64,000 nucleotides of DNA from Dermanyssus gallinae (Eukaryota; Arthropoda; Arachnida; Mesostigmata; Dermanyssidae). This document shows positions 11,931 to 24,300 of the stretch, in pieces. Within the stretch, counting starts at the first letter, position 1, and each line of letters begins with the position of its first letter. The stretch is from assembly GCA_003439945.1 (NCBI GenBank), contig QVRM01002810.1, positions 61,001-125,000 of the forward strand, given 5' to 3'. A model generated the notes under the pieces. The model did not search any database. It was not told where the DNA came from and saw nothing but the letters and a program-made list of their open reading frames with translations. A program made the position numbers and the translations under genes.

Positions 11931-13900
11931 TCAAGAACATCGAGACCGAAAGCCCGCTTAAACAATTTGAAGAAGTTACGGCAGCCCTGTTAAAAAATAA
12001 AAACTGGAGCTTTTCTGCAAGAGCCTTGTCCAATGAAAACCCCCGACAAGAGGCACCGGCTCGAACTCACGCCAGTCTATAACAGAAAGGGACACTCTAC
12101 AGACCCTTCAAAATACAGAGGCATTGCACTAATGAGTTTAATATTTAACAAAATAAGTCGCCCGATTGTTCATTCACTGTACTGACAAGATTCATAAGCA
12201 ACAACATAGATTCCTCTAAAAGCAAAGCACAGGGAGCGCTCTCACAAAGGTTTTAGACTATATCTACAGTCCAAATGGGGTGCCGTCCAGTTTAACTTAA
12301 AACTGCCGACGACCTCGATGTGCCCTAACACATTAGCGTAAACACCCAAGTACCACATACGATTGTAAGATGAAGAAGATAGGTCCGATCAAAGTCATTA
12401 TTTTGATCATAGCAAACGCAATGAATCAATCCTTGATCTTATCTTAGCGTGAACTAACTTTGCGACATCTCGAACACTTGGGTACAAGTGCACGGACGTA
12501 ATGTATATTTCAAGTTGAGCTGCATTTAAGAAATGGTCTAAGGCTTGTTCAAAATAACTGAAGAGCGTCATTGAAGGATTAGGACACTGCGCGACGATTC
12601 TTCTTATTAATCTTGGAGTTTTTGTTCGATGAACAGGAGTAATAATACTGCGTCTAAAACAATCTAATACATCATCGTTATTGTGTTACTTTTCAAGTAT
12701 AAGTTTGAGGGGATACACCAGAATTATATCAGATAAATAGAAAGTATTTTTTTTCTAAAGGAAGTGTGGAATGTTTTCCGACATCTAGCTAGACCTTGAT
12801 TTAGACAGAATAGCAGTTTAAAAATGTTATATTCGTAAAATATCATAATGTTACATCATAATGAAATAGCATATATTATTCGCGTTTTTCTCTTTGCTAC
12901 TACTTGCTATATTATAAAAGGAAGACATGTATAGAGTTCATAACAACACGGCTAGTGAAAAAGCATACAGCATAGCTTTAACTTTAGCGGTGTTGTTATG
13001 AACTCTATACAAGTCTTTCTTTTATTATATAGCAAGTAGTAGCAGAGAGGAAAACGCGAAGAATATGTGCTATTTTATTATGATGTAACATAACGATATT
13101 TCACGAATATAACATTTTTAAAATGTTTCTTCAGTGAGATCTTGGAGAGGGGACAAATGCCTGCCATGTCGCTTTTATTTACTATCTAAAAGCAAGCATG
13201 GCGATGACAGACAAAACCCAAACTGCGGTAGAGCGCCTGAAAGGACGCTAAAAAATCTCCTGTAAGTTGATTATAAAACAGATCAAGTACGTGGTCGACG
13301 AGATCTTTCGGCCGAAGCAATTCGGCTTTCCTGGAGGTCGGGCAACGAGCTATGCAATCTATGTATGTGCTTCAGTCGGAGTTAAAACAAGTTATGGCAA
13401 ACTCGGAGGCCAATTGTTTGTTGACAAAGCACCTTGAGGGAACCCCGCAAGGAGACCCATACTCCCATATTTTGCCACCCCAACACGTCCTGCTCACTCT
13501 GTGACAGCAAGGTGTCCTTATCAAAAAAGTTTGCGATTACGCTCAAAAGAGAACCACCAACCTCTACGTGTCGGAATGACTTAACCAGATCTTGAAGCAT
13601 TGCTCAACCTGTATCCTACCCACTCTTTGAGCTGTCTATTTCACTCTTGTGCTTGCCGAATTTGTCCTATTCGGTCCATATTCGATACGAGTACGGAAAA
13701 GCCATAGTTTTGATGTGCGCAGTTAACATAGTGGCGGTCAGTCACGACCTGGGTGCCATCAAGCGCATCACTTCTTTAGCATAGGCGATCCTTGTCCATT
13801 CAAGGGGGCTAAAAATAAACGCTATGAAGACGAAAGCTCTGGATTTTAGAAAAGGAGATCGATAGGCTGCTAAAGGCATTATACATTGGCGGCAAATCCT
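11930..13900 (+). pseudogene. decayed LINE reverse transcriptase, interrupted by insertions
   Basis: No long frame survives, but conserved RT motifs appear in the expected order on the plus strand. PVYNRKGHSTDPSKYRGIAL lies near 12072-12131 (the YRGIAL region before motif A). KQFGFPGGRATSYAI lies near 13313-13360 (QFGFxxGRxT). GTPQGDPYSHI lies near 13439-13471. GLKINAMKTKALDF lies near 13806-13850 (downstream of the active site). The active-site region around 13640 reads LAEFVLFG, where YADDFVLF would be expected. The first two motifs are about 1.2 kb apart, although in LINEs they are normally within about 150 bases, so extra DNA has come in between, including the inverted repeat below. Clade not decided. 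Confidence 0.65.
12817..13122. repeat. long inverted repeat: two 138-bp arms around a 30-bp loop
   Basis: The left arm (12817-12954) and right arm (12985-13122) are reverse complements with no gaps and, by my count, 12 mismatches in 138 (about 91%). The outer ends read TTTAAAAATGTTAT and its complement. The inner part of the arms contains CATAACAACAC. It could be a fold-back MITE or another palindromic insertion in the dead LINE. It contains no open frame. TTAA is present at both outer ends, which might be a target duplication or simply part of the arms. Confidence 0.9.
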
Positions 13901-14592
13901 TGGGATTCGTCAACTCTTTCCGGTATCTGGGGCTTCGGCTCTATTATGCTGGATACTCTTTCGTTATGGAGAGGTAGGCGACGTCCGGCGACTAACCGTC
14001 TCGACGGCATAGTTTATGGCTATAATCACCTGGTTTGTTCAAAAACGGACTTCTACAAAGAGCACATAGAGAGAACATCTCTCGTCTGTGCTCTCAAGTG
14101 TGTATAAAGTATTATGCGTCTGCCTGCCTGGTCTTTGCGAAGAGGTCACGGAGTAAAGGTTATAATTGAAGAAAGATGCCCGTCAGGAGTTTCTCGGATG
14201 CAAAAAGGACATCTAGACATTTTTTTATTTACGTACTAACCCAAAAGATACGATAATTAATCTTATTTTCACAAGGCTTTATAGCGTCCGTCACACTGAG
14301 CGAGGAAATGCAAAAAGGCCGCTGATGCGTCTGGTAGCTTATCATATGATATTTAGCGCATTCCTGCGATAAGAACCGGATGCAGCATTCCTCCCTTTCC
14401 TGGCAAGACGCACGAGCTCAACATACCAGGTGGCAGCCGTGCACAATGTGCCTTGTGCACACAAGACGGCTGGCGCATGCCATTATGTTTTTGGTAGCGT
14501 GCACAGTTGCATGAGTGACCTTGTTTTTAGCTTCTATCACTTTACCTTGCCATTCCTACAAAAATTGCCCTTGTTCTCTTAAGCAGGTCATC
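13901..14592. other. non-coding, possible LINE remains
   Basis: No clear gene. The stretch directly follows the decayed RT and may be its 3' part, but no C-terminal motif could be placed. Confidence 0.3.
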
Positions 14593-14605
14593 CTCATTCG
14601 CATGT

Positions 14606-14793
14606 AAAAAAAAAATCCTTTCGGGGCTGACTCTCAACCAAGATTTAACGTCCATGGGACTGCTTTTCGCATTGCTTCATAGACGGACCCCCATAAATAC
14701 AAATGTGCAACGGTGGGGCTCGAACCCGCGCACCTATGTGTCTCCTCCGGTCGCGAGGCGCAGACGCATGCCACCACGCCACCGGGCTCGATT
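14606..14793 (-). mobile_element. SINE family 1, copy 2, with target-site duplication
   Basis: The 5' end is on the right. The minus strand begins TCGAGCCCGGTGGCGTGGTG (A-box region), has GGTTCGAGCCCC (B-box) and ends with the GGTTGAGAGTCAGCC hairpin and a run of T. The 13-mers CTCATTCGCATGT (14593-14605) and CTCATTTGCATGT (14794-14806) flank it with one mismatch, as expected for target-primed insertion. This is among the best-preserved copies and gives the family length as about 180 bp. Confidence 0.9.
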
Positions 14794-14806
14794 CTCATTT
14801 GCATGT

Positions 14807-17170
14807 TAACGCTAACTATCCATGCACAGCTGCTTGTAGGACGCTTGGCCCATTGTCCATAGATCACTCTACGCTCTTGAACTATATGGAGGTTAGAATG
14901 CAGGGCCCTTGCTCGTCACAAGAGCTCTAACGCTTCGTGACGTTTTAGATAGCAGACCTGGTTAAACCAAGAATGTGACCCCTCTGTCATTTTCTTTGTT
15001 TAACTGTTGCAGCCTTAACGGCTTCCTCAAGAGTATTGCTACTCTGGTCAATATCGCCTCCCAATGTAAGCACCCTTAAATTGTGCTCAAGAGCACGCAA
15101 ATTAAAGTGCTATGAGGAGAAGTCTGGTGGCTGGAGGCCGGCGACACGGCCGTGGCCGGACACGTGCAGAGACGCCAGCAGTGGAAGATGCCTCTGAGCC
15201 GTCTGGCCCTCAGTGCCTTAAGGATACCTCGTGGCGATTTTAAGCCCGTTGGGGACGAAGGATAATAATGAATTAAAATAAATCTAGTTAAAAACATGTT
15301 TGAAAACAAGACATCTGCTCTATCAAGGCTGGCACTGAGCGATTTGAAATTAATAATCATTACGAGGCTGTAGTGATATTGATTATACTATTGTATATCT
15401 TACCCAATCTAGTGTGGAAATAAATCATGTGACATCTGCTACTCAGAAGTCCTATCTATACGCTACTGTTTATACGATTAGTATAGATATTGGCAACAGT
15501 TGAAGTGGTTGCATGCCAATGCAAGCAATCGCAGGTAAGCATGATCAAAATAAAAACTGTTCAAGAAGGCACGAAAGAAGCAGCACGAAAAGCACTATCA
15601 TACTTCTGTTATATTTTGGACACAAAAACAAACATACCCGTTGCCCGCATGCTTAAAATCATCACGTAATCCCTTGCTTCTTCAATAAACATTTAGTTTA
15701 TTGCACGTTCGTAGTTTTTCACGTCACCTACTATCCTGTCCAATGTCACTAATTCCCTAGTAACTCCAAGCGTTTTTAGCTTCTCTGTTTTCAAATATAC
15801 AAAGCTCAAGCTTACTGTGAGATTAATATTTGCCTCAGCACTACCATTCGGCGATGACTGCAGCCCGTCGCAAGTGCAGGAATGATATCCTGTATAGTGG
15901 CATGATTTCCTAGGCAACGAATTCATATTGTTCTACTGACGTGGTCCGCTTGGGGACAGTTAAGATTTACCGCAGGACGGATAGATGTCTGCGTACTGAT
16001 TCCAGTCCGACTAGCTTACGCCCCGAGCCCAGTCAACCTAGAAGCACTAGCAGTTGGGATGTCTGTTGCCTTGGCTCAGTAAGCATAAGAGATTCCCCAC
16101 ACAAAGCAGCCCTCCCTGAAAGAATATCGTCCTTAGATGCTACTGCCCTTCGCAGCGGTAGGTGCCCTCTGCCCTGGTGTGAGCAGGGCCACACTTAAGG
16201 GTGAGTGAGTGTATGCTGAGATGTAAAGCAAAATCGCGAGGTGACCGTCTTCGTCGTGGTACGAGTGCTCTTTCACAATACTCGAATCAATCACCTTGAG
16301 ATTCCGCGTTATATCGTCTTTCTTATTCATATTGCTCACACATTACTCACTTTCTCTTTCGGGAAACTTCGATCCACACCACAACAGGTGAGGGTGGGTC
16401 AAGACAGTGTGCATCCACTGTTGTGAAGGGCAACAAAAGTTGCGGAGGATTTTCTTGCAGGGAGGTCAACTGATACCCTTAGATTGACTAGGCCTAAGGC
16501 ATTAACCGATCGGTCCGGAATCGATGCGCAGTCACCTGTCCGTAATCTTATTAGCCTTGACAGTCCTCGAGTGGACTACGCCAATATAACAACATGAACT
16601 CGTTGCCATACAATAGTAGTAAGCCTTGCCTCCCATGGCCAACGGGCCTAGAGAATGTTACTATAAGGAAATTACACATGTGACTAACTTTCTATCTGTG
16701 CCGAATGTACCAGTGCAGCACGCTTAACTCGCGCTTTGCAGGCTATTACGCGGATTGGGAGTCATAGTTACTCCCCGCTTAGTCATAGTGGCTCCTAGTA
16801 ATTTGCATAATGTACCAGTAGTCCCATAAAAACAAAGACAATGGGATTATGTCGTTGTCCAGCACCTTTCTTCTAAAGCTGAAGGCCAAGTTTGCACCTG
16901 CTTCCCACTTGATTTGTTTCAACTGCATTAAACGTTGCTATGTCTCCTCCGATCCAATTTTCAGCATTTTTATTTTTAAGAAAAACGAAATAGCCGTACT
17001 AAAACTCTATATTGCTGCGCTAGAAGTTTCACCTGTTTAGCTTAGAGCGCTAATTCGTCAACAAAGTTTTCTACAGTATACGACTAATAGATGTTTAAGT
17101 CTTAAGGGCCAACATCGAGGGCCGGACATGTTGAGACATCTAGGGTTTCCCGAACATTCCTTGTGGCAGC
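14807..17170. other. non-coding, nothing recognised
   Basis: About 2.4 kb without a supported gene. Short motif-free frames at 15076-15360, 15693-15926, 15941-16198 and 16849-17040 are at chance length. No tandem repeats seen. Confidence 0.35.
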
Positions 17171-17327
17171 ATGGCCGCTGACTCTCAGCGACATATGGTT
17201 TAACATAGATTCTCAATGAGCATTGCTCAAAGAAAAGTCGATCACCATCAGGGATCGAACCGGCGTTACCACTGTAGATACCAACCATGACTAGCACACT
17301 AGTATCCTAGACCACGTCGTATACATG
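17171..17327 (-). mobile_element. SINE family 2, best copy
   Basis: On the minus strand a tRNA-like head (TAGTGTGCTAGTC as an A-box-like segment, GGTTCGATCCC as the B-box) is followed by GAGCAATGCTCATTGAG, TATGTTAAACC and a terminal hairpin CGCTGAGAGTCAGCG (near 17172-17186). The head differs from family 1 (different A-box and arm lengths), but the 3' segment is shared with it. The copy lies immediately upstream of the 17.3-22.5 kb LINE. Confidence 0.7.
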
Positions 17328-17744
17328 ATATTATGCAGTCGTCACTGAGCTCTCGTCGAGTGCGGGTCGTTCACATCGGAGCTGCGTCGTCTTGCTGTGA
17401 TTTCGTGGTTGAGTGGTTTTGCTCATGCAGCTGTCATGCTTCAAAGTGGATCACATGTCTTCGTGATCGCGTAGAGTGCGGTGGATTGTGCTCAATGATT
17501 ATGATGGTCGCTGTTTCTGGTTTGTAGAACGTGTACCAGTTTTTGACCAATAATTCGCCATTTTTAACAGTCTGGTGATACAGTTGACACTTTTCGCGCC
17601 TGTCTGGGATCCCTGTTGCACGTCTCGTCATAGCCGTTCCATTCTTGACACTCAGCCTGCATCTCCTCGCCCGCGTCTGCGTGCCGACAACATCAGGGCT
17701 GCACGCGTCTTCACGACGCGTGCCCCTGCACGTTCGCCACCCAA

Positions 17745-19304
17745 TATGGTGAATGGGAGAGGTGTAGCGGAGCAGAGGAGAAAAGCCGCTCTGTCAAGTA
17801 AACTTAAGGTGAAAGAATTGAAGGCGAGGAAGGAGAAGATAACAACAGCTGCCCGGCGGACTCTCGACGCATCGAACGTGACCACAGCTGTTCGTGACGA
17901 TACCTCAACAGAAGGTATCAAATCGTCTGTTCCGAACATGGCTAATGCTTCCGAGTCTGTTCAGGATTCCGATCCAGGCATCGAAGTGAGCGAACTTGAG
18001 TGCAACGCTACCGCTAATAAAATTGACGAAAATGACTCATCCGAGAAGGGTTGGAATCTGGTTGTTAACAAAACCACCGCAAAGGGATTAGAGTGTTTGA
18101 AACAGCAAATCGGAGCAATTAAACGTTCATCCTAAGAGAACCCAAAGGCCTCTTCAAGGTTGTATTGGGTCGAAAGACAGACAAAATCATAGATGGCCGT
18201 ACGGTTTCTGTAGTCGAGCCATTCGGTGAGCATCTTTTACCGCTCTGCGGCGAACTCTTCAGACGCTTCCCTCTTTCCAAGCCGGAATCCAAATTTGGTT
18301 TCATCCACGCTTGGTTTGACACGGTGGAAGGTGCAACGAAGGCCACAGAAATTTCCTCATTCTGCAACGTCCCTGTACTTGCTAAATGTCACGACTTAAC
18401 AGGTTACAAAGCGATCATAACCGAGGTTGATAAGGGCTTTTCTGAACAAGATATCCTAGCTGGACTGAAGGATGCTGGTGTGATCTCAGCCAAGAGGGTG
18501 ACCTACGTAAAGAAGACAGGTACGACCTCGACGACATCACCTACGGATCGTGTTCTTCTGCAATTTAACAGGATACCGCCGTCAGATGTGTATCTGGCCT
18601 TCAGAACGCACAAAGTTACTCTGCACGCAGGAGCTCCTACTGCATGCTATAAATGCTTGAAACTGGGCCATATTGCAGCAAATTGCCGCAGTAACATCGC
18701 GTGCAAACAGTGCGGGCAGCCAGGGCACCTAGTGGCAAGTTGCCGCAATGCACCCAAATGCGTAAATTGTAAAGGCCCACACTCATCGTCCTCCGCGGCA
18801 TGCCCGCGCCGGGCATATGAGATTGAAAAACGAAAGGCCCTGATGGAGTGCCGCCTCATGCAACGTATCAGCCAGGAGCTGCCTAACGCCAAAACGCTGA
18901 AGGTTGTTGACTCGGCCGACGCAGACCCGAAACCCTCCCTGGCTACTCACGAGGACCGTCAAGCTACACTGGCCACTAATTCCCCGGCAAAGCCTACATA
19001 CGCTGCGGTAGTTTGCTCGCTAGTTGTCGAGACTTCAGCTGGCCCAGAAATACGTGTCAATCTGCCGGTCGTTTCTACAATTCCTACCAAATCGACTGTA
19101 CCTAATACAAAGCGTCCACTTAGAATCTGTAAACCAAACACTTCAACCAAGCGAAAACAACCAACTTCCTTGTTAAAGCCGTCTTCACTCTTCTCTGGGC
19201 TGAAACCCATCTTGCGAGTTCTCAAAGCTGTATCACCGCGAGCAGCATCCTGTCTAAAGAAGCTTCTCGACGCAATCCATCCACTTATATCAGTTTTTAA
19301 ATAG
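17745..19304 (+). pseudogene. LINE ORF1, nucleic-acid-binding Gag-like protein with three zinc knuckles, one frameshift
   Basis: The ATG at 17745 starts a basic N-terminus (MVNGRGVAEQRRKAALSSK). This frame stops at 18133-18135. The continuation lies in another frame to the TAG at 19302-19304, and the join falls near 18120, so about one base has been lost or gained. The second part carries CX2CX4HX4C (CYKCLKLGHIAANC, near 18646-18687), a second CX2CX4HX4C (CKQCGQPGHLVASC) and CX2CX3HX6C (CVNCKGPHSSSSAAC). Known: such ORF1 proteins coat LINE RNA. The upstream frame is open to 17575, but the ATG at 17745 suits the start of the basic region. The frameshift would block normal translation. Confidence 0.85.
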
Positions 19305-19364
19305 TTTAAAAAGTGCGGTCTATAATAATAATTAGAGTTTTAGATTTTAATCTCTACTTATATT

Positions 19365-22316
19365 ATGTATAAGCACATCCACAATGACTTTTTGAGTAGT
19401 ACAAATATTCGCGGCTGCGAAGAGTGGCCCGATCTCCACAGGAACAAAAGTAAGCTTGCGGTTATGCATCTAAATGCAGGCACCCTGGGACTAAAAAAGT
19501 CGGGACAGTTGGAAAATTTGAGTGGCTTTCGTAGTGATGAGGGAGCGCAAATCGACGCTGTGGTTGTTAGTGAGACATGGCTGAAGGATGTTGACATTCC
19601 AGCTTATTCACTTGAGGGGTTTGACTTTTTGCGTCACATAGAAATGTTGACAGGCTTGGAGGTGGGGTTGGAATCTTTGTTCGTTCAACCTGCAAGGTTC
19701 TCGCATCTTTTGGGCTAAGCAGTGCCGACGGTAACGTGCAAGCGGTACGTGTCCATATTAAAAAGCATATGGACTTTGAAGGCTATATCGTAGGTTTCTA
19801 CTCGAGCAATGCAATTTATAAAGATACTTTGCTCAACATTTTGGATGATATTTTGCCCAGAAGGTCCTCACTTCCTTGCCTAGCTCTCGGTGATGCGAAT
19901 GTCAATTTGTTAGCCGAACCGTCGCCCGCAGACTATATCTCCTTCTTTTCGTGCAGGGATCTGATCCATCTTATCGATCGTGTCACACGTCCCCTCTCCC
20001 GCACTTGTATTGACCATATCGCAGTTCGTAACTGCTCCGGCTTTTCTATTGTCCAACCAGCGATTCTCGACACCTTGCTTTTTTCAGACCATCTACCAGT
20101 CTTTGTCTTCATTTCTGATGACGGCGAAGAGGGCAATGCACCTCAGGTTGAATCTCGAGTGCCTTATCGGGCACACGATAGAGCTAGCATCGATCTTTTT
20201 TTAAGCCGCGTCGGCAAATCATCCTGGCTCACCGTGTTCGATGCAGCAGACGTCGACTTAGCTCTTGAGGCTTTTCGAGATATTCTTTTTAACCTCTACG
20301 AGTCTTCTTTTCCACTGCGCACTAAAACTCGCAGAGACGGCGCGCCGAAAGGGTCATTTTCATTTTCTCCTGGATTGCGACGGCTCCGCCGGCACGCCAA
20401 TAAGATGTATCGGAGGCACAAAAAGATGAATTCTCCCGAGAGTAAACTTTTATATCAAGAGAGCCGTAGGCGGTATCTTTGTGGCTTACGCGCCGCTAGA
20501 ACTGCTTTTTACAGATCACGGTTCGATTCGTTGCGCAGCGACTCAAGAAATCTCTGGAACTTCATCAATAAAACATGTGGTAAACAAAACCGCTCAGTAG
20601 AACTGCCTCCCACTCTGACTGTATCTCCTAATCGGTCTGTTACCGAACCACAAGAAATTGCCGATGAGCTCAATCGGCACTTTGCAACTATTGGTTCGGT
20701 CACTGCCGCGCCTCTCTGCTTACAAGGCGATTTAGCGCCCATTCTTGCAGATTTATGGAACCACAAGGGCAAATCATTGAGTTTTCGCCCAGTGTCTAAG
20801 TCCGAAGTGTACTCACTCCTAATCAAATAAAAAGCGAGCTGGAGCTCTGGGGCTATGGGAATACCCGGTAAACTTCTAAAGTTAGCGGCCCCTTTCATTG
20901 CCGGACCCCTGACAAAAATTGTGAATCTCTCCTTTACCTCTGGGATCTTTCCCACACGCCTCAAGGCCTCGTATATAACTCCGCTCTATAAAAAAAAAGA
21001 CTATAAAACTCTACCGGGCAGCTACCGTCCTATAAGTCTGGTGGATTATGTGTCCAAAATACTAGAAAAAGCGGCTTTGTCAAGGTTTGAGCAACATTTG
21101 GAGTCCATTCACTTTTTGTCGTTGCAGCAATTTGGCTTCCGCCATGGTCGTTCAACGGAGCTGGCCCTCGCACATTTATGGCTGTCTGTCGTGGATTCAG
21201 TAGAATCGACAAAAATATGTCTCGGAATTTTCCTGAATGTAGCCGCTGCCTTCATTGTCTCAACCACGCATTCCTCCTACAAATGCTGCACGTATTAGGG
21301 TGTTCATCGGGTGCAATCGACTGGCTCCGCTCGTAGCTAACCTCAAGAACTCAGGCAGTGAGAGTTGGTACAGTCGAATCTGCATGAAGACCGGTAGGTA
21401 TCGGTACTCCCCAGGGTTCAGTGCTCGGACCTCTGCTGTTCTTAATCCTTATCAATTTTATCCTCTTGAATATCCAGAAAGAAAACTTGGGCAAACCGAT
21501 CGCTTTTGCTGATGACACGACGTTACTTTTTCGGCTCAACGCTTCCGAAATCAATTCGGAGTTGCCTTACCTCCTCTCACAAGTGGAAACAGTTATTTCA
21601 ATCTTCAATAAATTTGGTCTTGCTGTTAATACTAGCAAGACAAACGTTATTTTATTCCGAGCCCCCCAGCTAAGGATGCACCTTAACAGGAAATTCTATG
21701 GTTGGTCTTTTCTGACACCGCAAAATGCCTCGGGCTTATACTACATGAGTTCATGAGTTGGCGTGCCCATCTGGACCATATCAGGCCCAAATGCTATGCC
21801 AAAATCTCAACGCTTTCACGCATGCGGCTTATCGGAGTACCTATAGATGGTCTTATAATGGTATACAAAACACTGTTTTTGCCAGTTCTCCTCTACGGTA
21901 TCCTTATATGGGGTAGTGGGTTCGAAGTAGTTCTTCGTAGGGCGCGTGAAAACGACGCTCTAAGAGCTGGATTTGGCAGGCGACGCAGAGACTCCGTCAG
22001 TGATCTCTATGGGGCACATAATCTCCTCACGATCGATTCATTATATTTGCTGAAGGTTGCCGTGCTGGGCTTTAAAATTACTCGGAATATTATTCCCTAC
22101 GATGTTTCGTTTCCTCTTGTTCCCTTGTTTCGTAGAACCTCGAGGCGTGCCACAACATTTGTAGGGCCATTAGTTACTAAGAGATGTAGTCATCAAGCCG
22201 TTGCTTCTCGCTTGCCCGTGATATGGAGTAATATACCACAGCGCATTCGCCGCATCACTTCCCTGAATTGTTTTACACGTGAGGTCCAGAAATGGTTACT
22301 CACTAATGGGTGTTGA
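19365..22316 (+). pseudogene. LINE ORF2: AP-like endonuclease and reverse transcriptase, multiply broken
   Basis: The pieces in order are: 19365-19718 (endonuclease start, VMHLNAGTL and VVVSETWL); 19736-20830 (LALGDANVNLL and FSDHLPVF, endonuclease catalytic GDxN and SDH, then a linker); 20855-21298 (RT start: YRPISLVDYVSKILE, QQFGFRHGRST); 21421-21756 (LGPLLFLILIN, FADD active site); and 21702-22316 (thumb and C-terminus, VLLYGILIWG). There are frameshifts near 19725, 21255 and 21705, at least one more between 21298 and 21421, and a TAA at 20828-20830. Motif A reads FLNVAAAF, where FLDVAAAF is expected. The frame between the endonuclease and RT is otherwise continuous. Known role: it nicks target DNA and primes reverse transcription. 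This copy cannot make the protein. Confidence 0.85.
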
Positions 22317-22510
22317 CATGGCGGAGGCACACGTACTATTTGTGTTGTGTTAGGATGTCTGATTCTGCAAGGCTGAACAAACTTATTTTGTGATTGTCCA
22401 TGGCTGACAGCAAGATATCTTAATCCTTTTATAATAATTATTATTATTCAATTTTATATTTTTTTTAAATGAGAACTAAAGCATTGTATAATGCAGTTCC
22501 TTTAATAAAC

Positions 22511-24300
22511 CACGAATTAAATCTTGAATCTTACATCTACGCTTCCCCCTAAGGTCGCAAGTATCTAATCGAAAAAGTTGGAAAAAGGTCAAACACGTCC
22601 TAACGTTTACAGAGGCAAGTATAATCCTAAAAGTTTAGAAATAGTTCAATATACTATGTATCTGAAAAGTTCTCTGTATTAATGGCATTAGGTCACTTTG
22701 AGATTCAGTGCAACAAATACCCTATAACAGCCTGGGTATAAATATAACATTATTGCAATAGACAGATTGTTCAGACAGATCGTTGCAGGCCGGTTGATTG
22801 TCCGGCACTGCAACGGAGATCCTTACAATTCTTCTCTCGGTTGAACGGCAGGACAATAAATATTCATGTTTAATAAAAACATGAACTATCTTGTACATAC
22901 TATATTTGAGTAAAATAGATATATTTGAAAAAAAAACAGTAGGTAATTTACGTTTGACGCGTTCGACGCGATAGCTGAAAAGTTTTTTCGATTTTTAGCA
23001 CGGCGCAACGACAATATTCAGCATTTACTCAATATATTTTAGTGCACCAAATATAGTCAAATAGTACTTACTACTATAGGTAGCATGTACCTAGGTATGC
23101 ATGCATCTGGGGACATGGGAATGATCCCAGTAGTAATATTTCTTCCCACCCTAGGATAATACAGTAACTACAAAAAAAAGATGAAAGAAAACAGGAATAA
23201 AAATAATCAAGGCATCTACCTAAAAGGTGCAGTACTTCAGGCCACTTCCTTTGGATGTACAAGTTTGCTCTAACGTACTCTCAATGCTCTTGTTAAAATA
23301 CAGTTTTAAGTAATTTACCAAAATAAAAAAGCATATTTAAAGCCTCCATCAATTCTACTATGTGCGGCAAGCTCATCGACAGGCTACAGCCTGCGCTGCA
23401 GTTTGCCTATGCATTTTGCCTGTGTTTAGCGGTAAATATAGTAGTGCTGAGTTTTAATCATAGCAGTGTTCAACTCGAGATCATTTACTTGTTTACTTTT
23501 TTTTTATAGTTTAAGTACTCAAGAAGACCTACTATTTAGTCCTTGGATCGCATGCGCCCCGGCTACCGGCAGATTCAAGATCTAACTGACATATTTAAAT
23601 GTTGCCCAGAGTTAGCGGCGTACCTAACAGCTGAATATCAAGTTAATCAGACAAATTTATTTACCTCTTTCGATTTCAGCTAAATCGCCGTTTTTAGCAC
23701 TTGATCCAGGAGGATGATCGATTGACGGGAAACCTCAATTCCTATAATGAAATACTAAAATCACTGAAACCTATATTGCAATATAGGTGCCAATATAAGA
23801 AATACTGAAACCTATATTCCAATATTGAAATCACGTACGCCCAGCATTATGGAATACGTACCGACAGCATTATGGAAGCTAATTATTAATGAGATGCAAA
23901 CAGTTCTTCTAGTTAGGGAGCCAACCAAATAAATGTTCGTTCGAATGTTACAACATTTGTTCATTCGTATTTTATTAATTAACAGCCTCAGACCTCCATT
24001 CGTTGATCTGTATACCTAGGCGGGGTTCATTCGTTCGTTCGTGTATCAAAATGGGGGAAAAATACTTTTCTGACCCACGCCGACGGATGCTCGTTCGATC
24101 TAAGTGTGAGTAAAATTCACCCTTCATCATCTGCAGCCTGCATCCACGGCTAGCGAGCAAATCGGCAGCTGATTGACGTAGGCTTTTGTTGCTCATTGTC
24201 ACTCGTTCCGTTTTCTCCACATGTGTTGTCCTTGTGCTCGTAGCTTCGTTTGGCGTCCCCAGTCATGTTCCACGCAATCCAGCACCATACTGCTGTTGAT
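22511..24300. other. AT-rich non-coding DNA
   Basis: No gene. It includes a perfect 20-bp palindrome (23769-23788) and a short direct repeat CAGCATTATGGAA (near 23841 and 23868). Confidence 0.4.
23769..23788. repeat. perfect 20-bp palindrome
   Basis: ACCTATATTGCAATATAGGT reads the same on both strands. AACCTATATT recurs about 40 bases further on, next to CCAATATTG. Confidence 0.85.

Larger units (their letters stand above)
17335..22510 (+). mobile_element. nearly full-length APE-type LINE (CR1/L2/Jockey group), inactivated
   Basis: The layout is a 5' UTR (about 17335-17744), ORF1 with three zinc knuckles, a 60-base gap, ORF2 with an apurinic-type endonuclease and RT, and a short 3' UTR ending in an ATT-rich stretch and AATAAA near 22503. 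The boundaries are estimates: no target-site duplication was found. Both ORFs are broken by frameshifts and one stop. No RNase H domain was seen. The clade call rests on the RT style (QQFGFRHGRST, LYGILIWG) and is inference. Confidence 0.8.
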
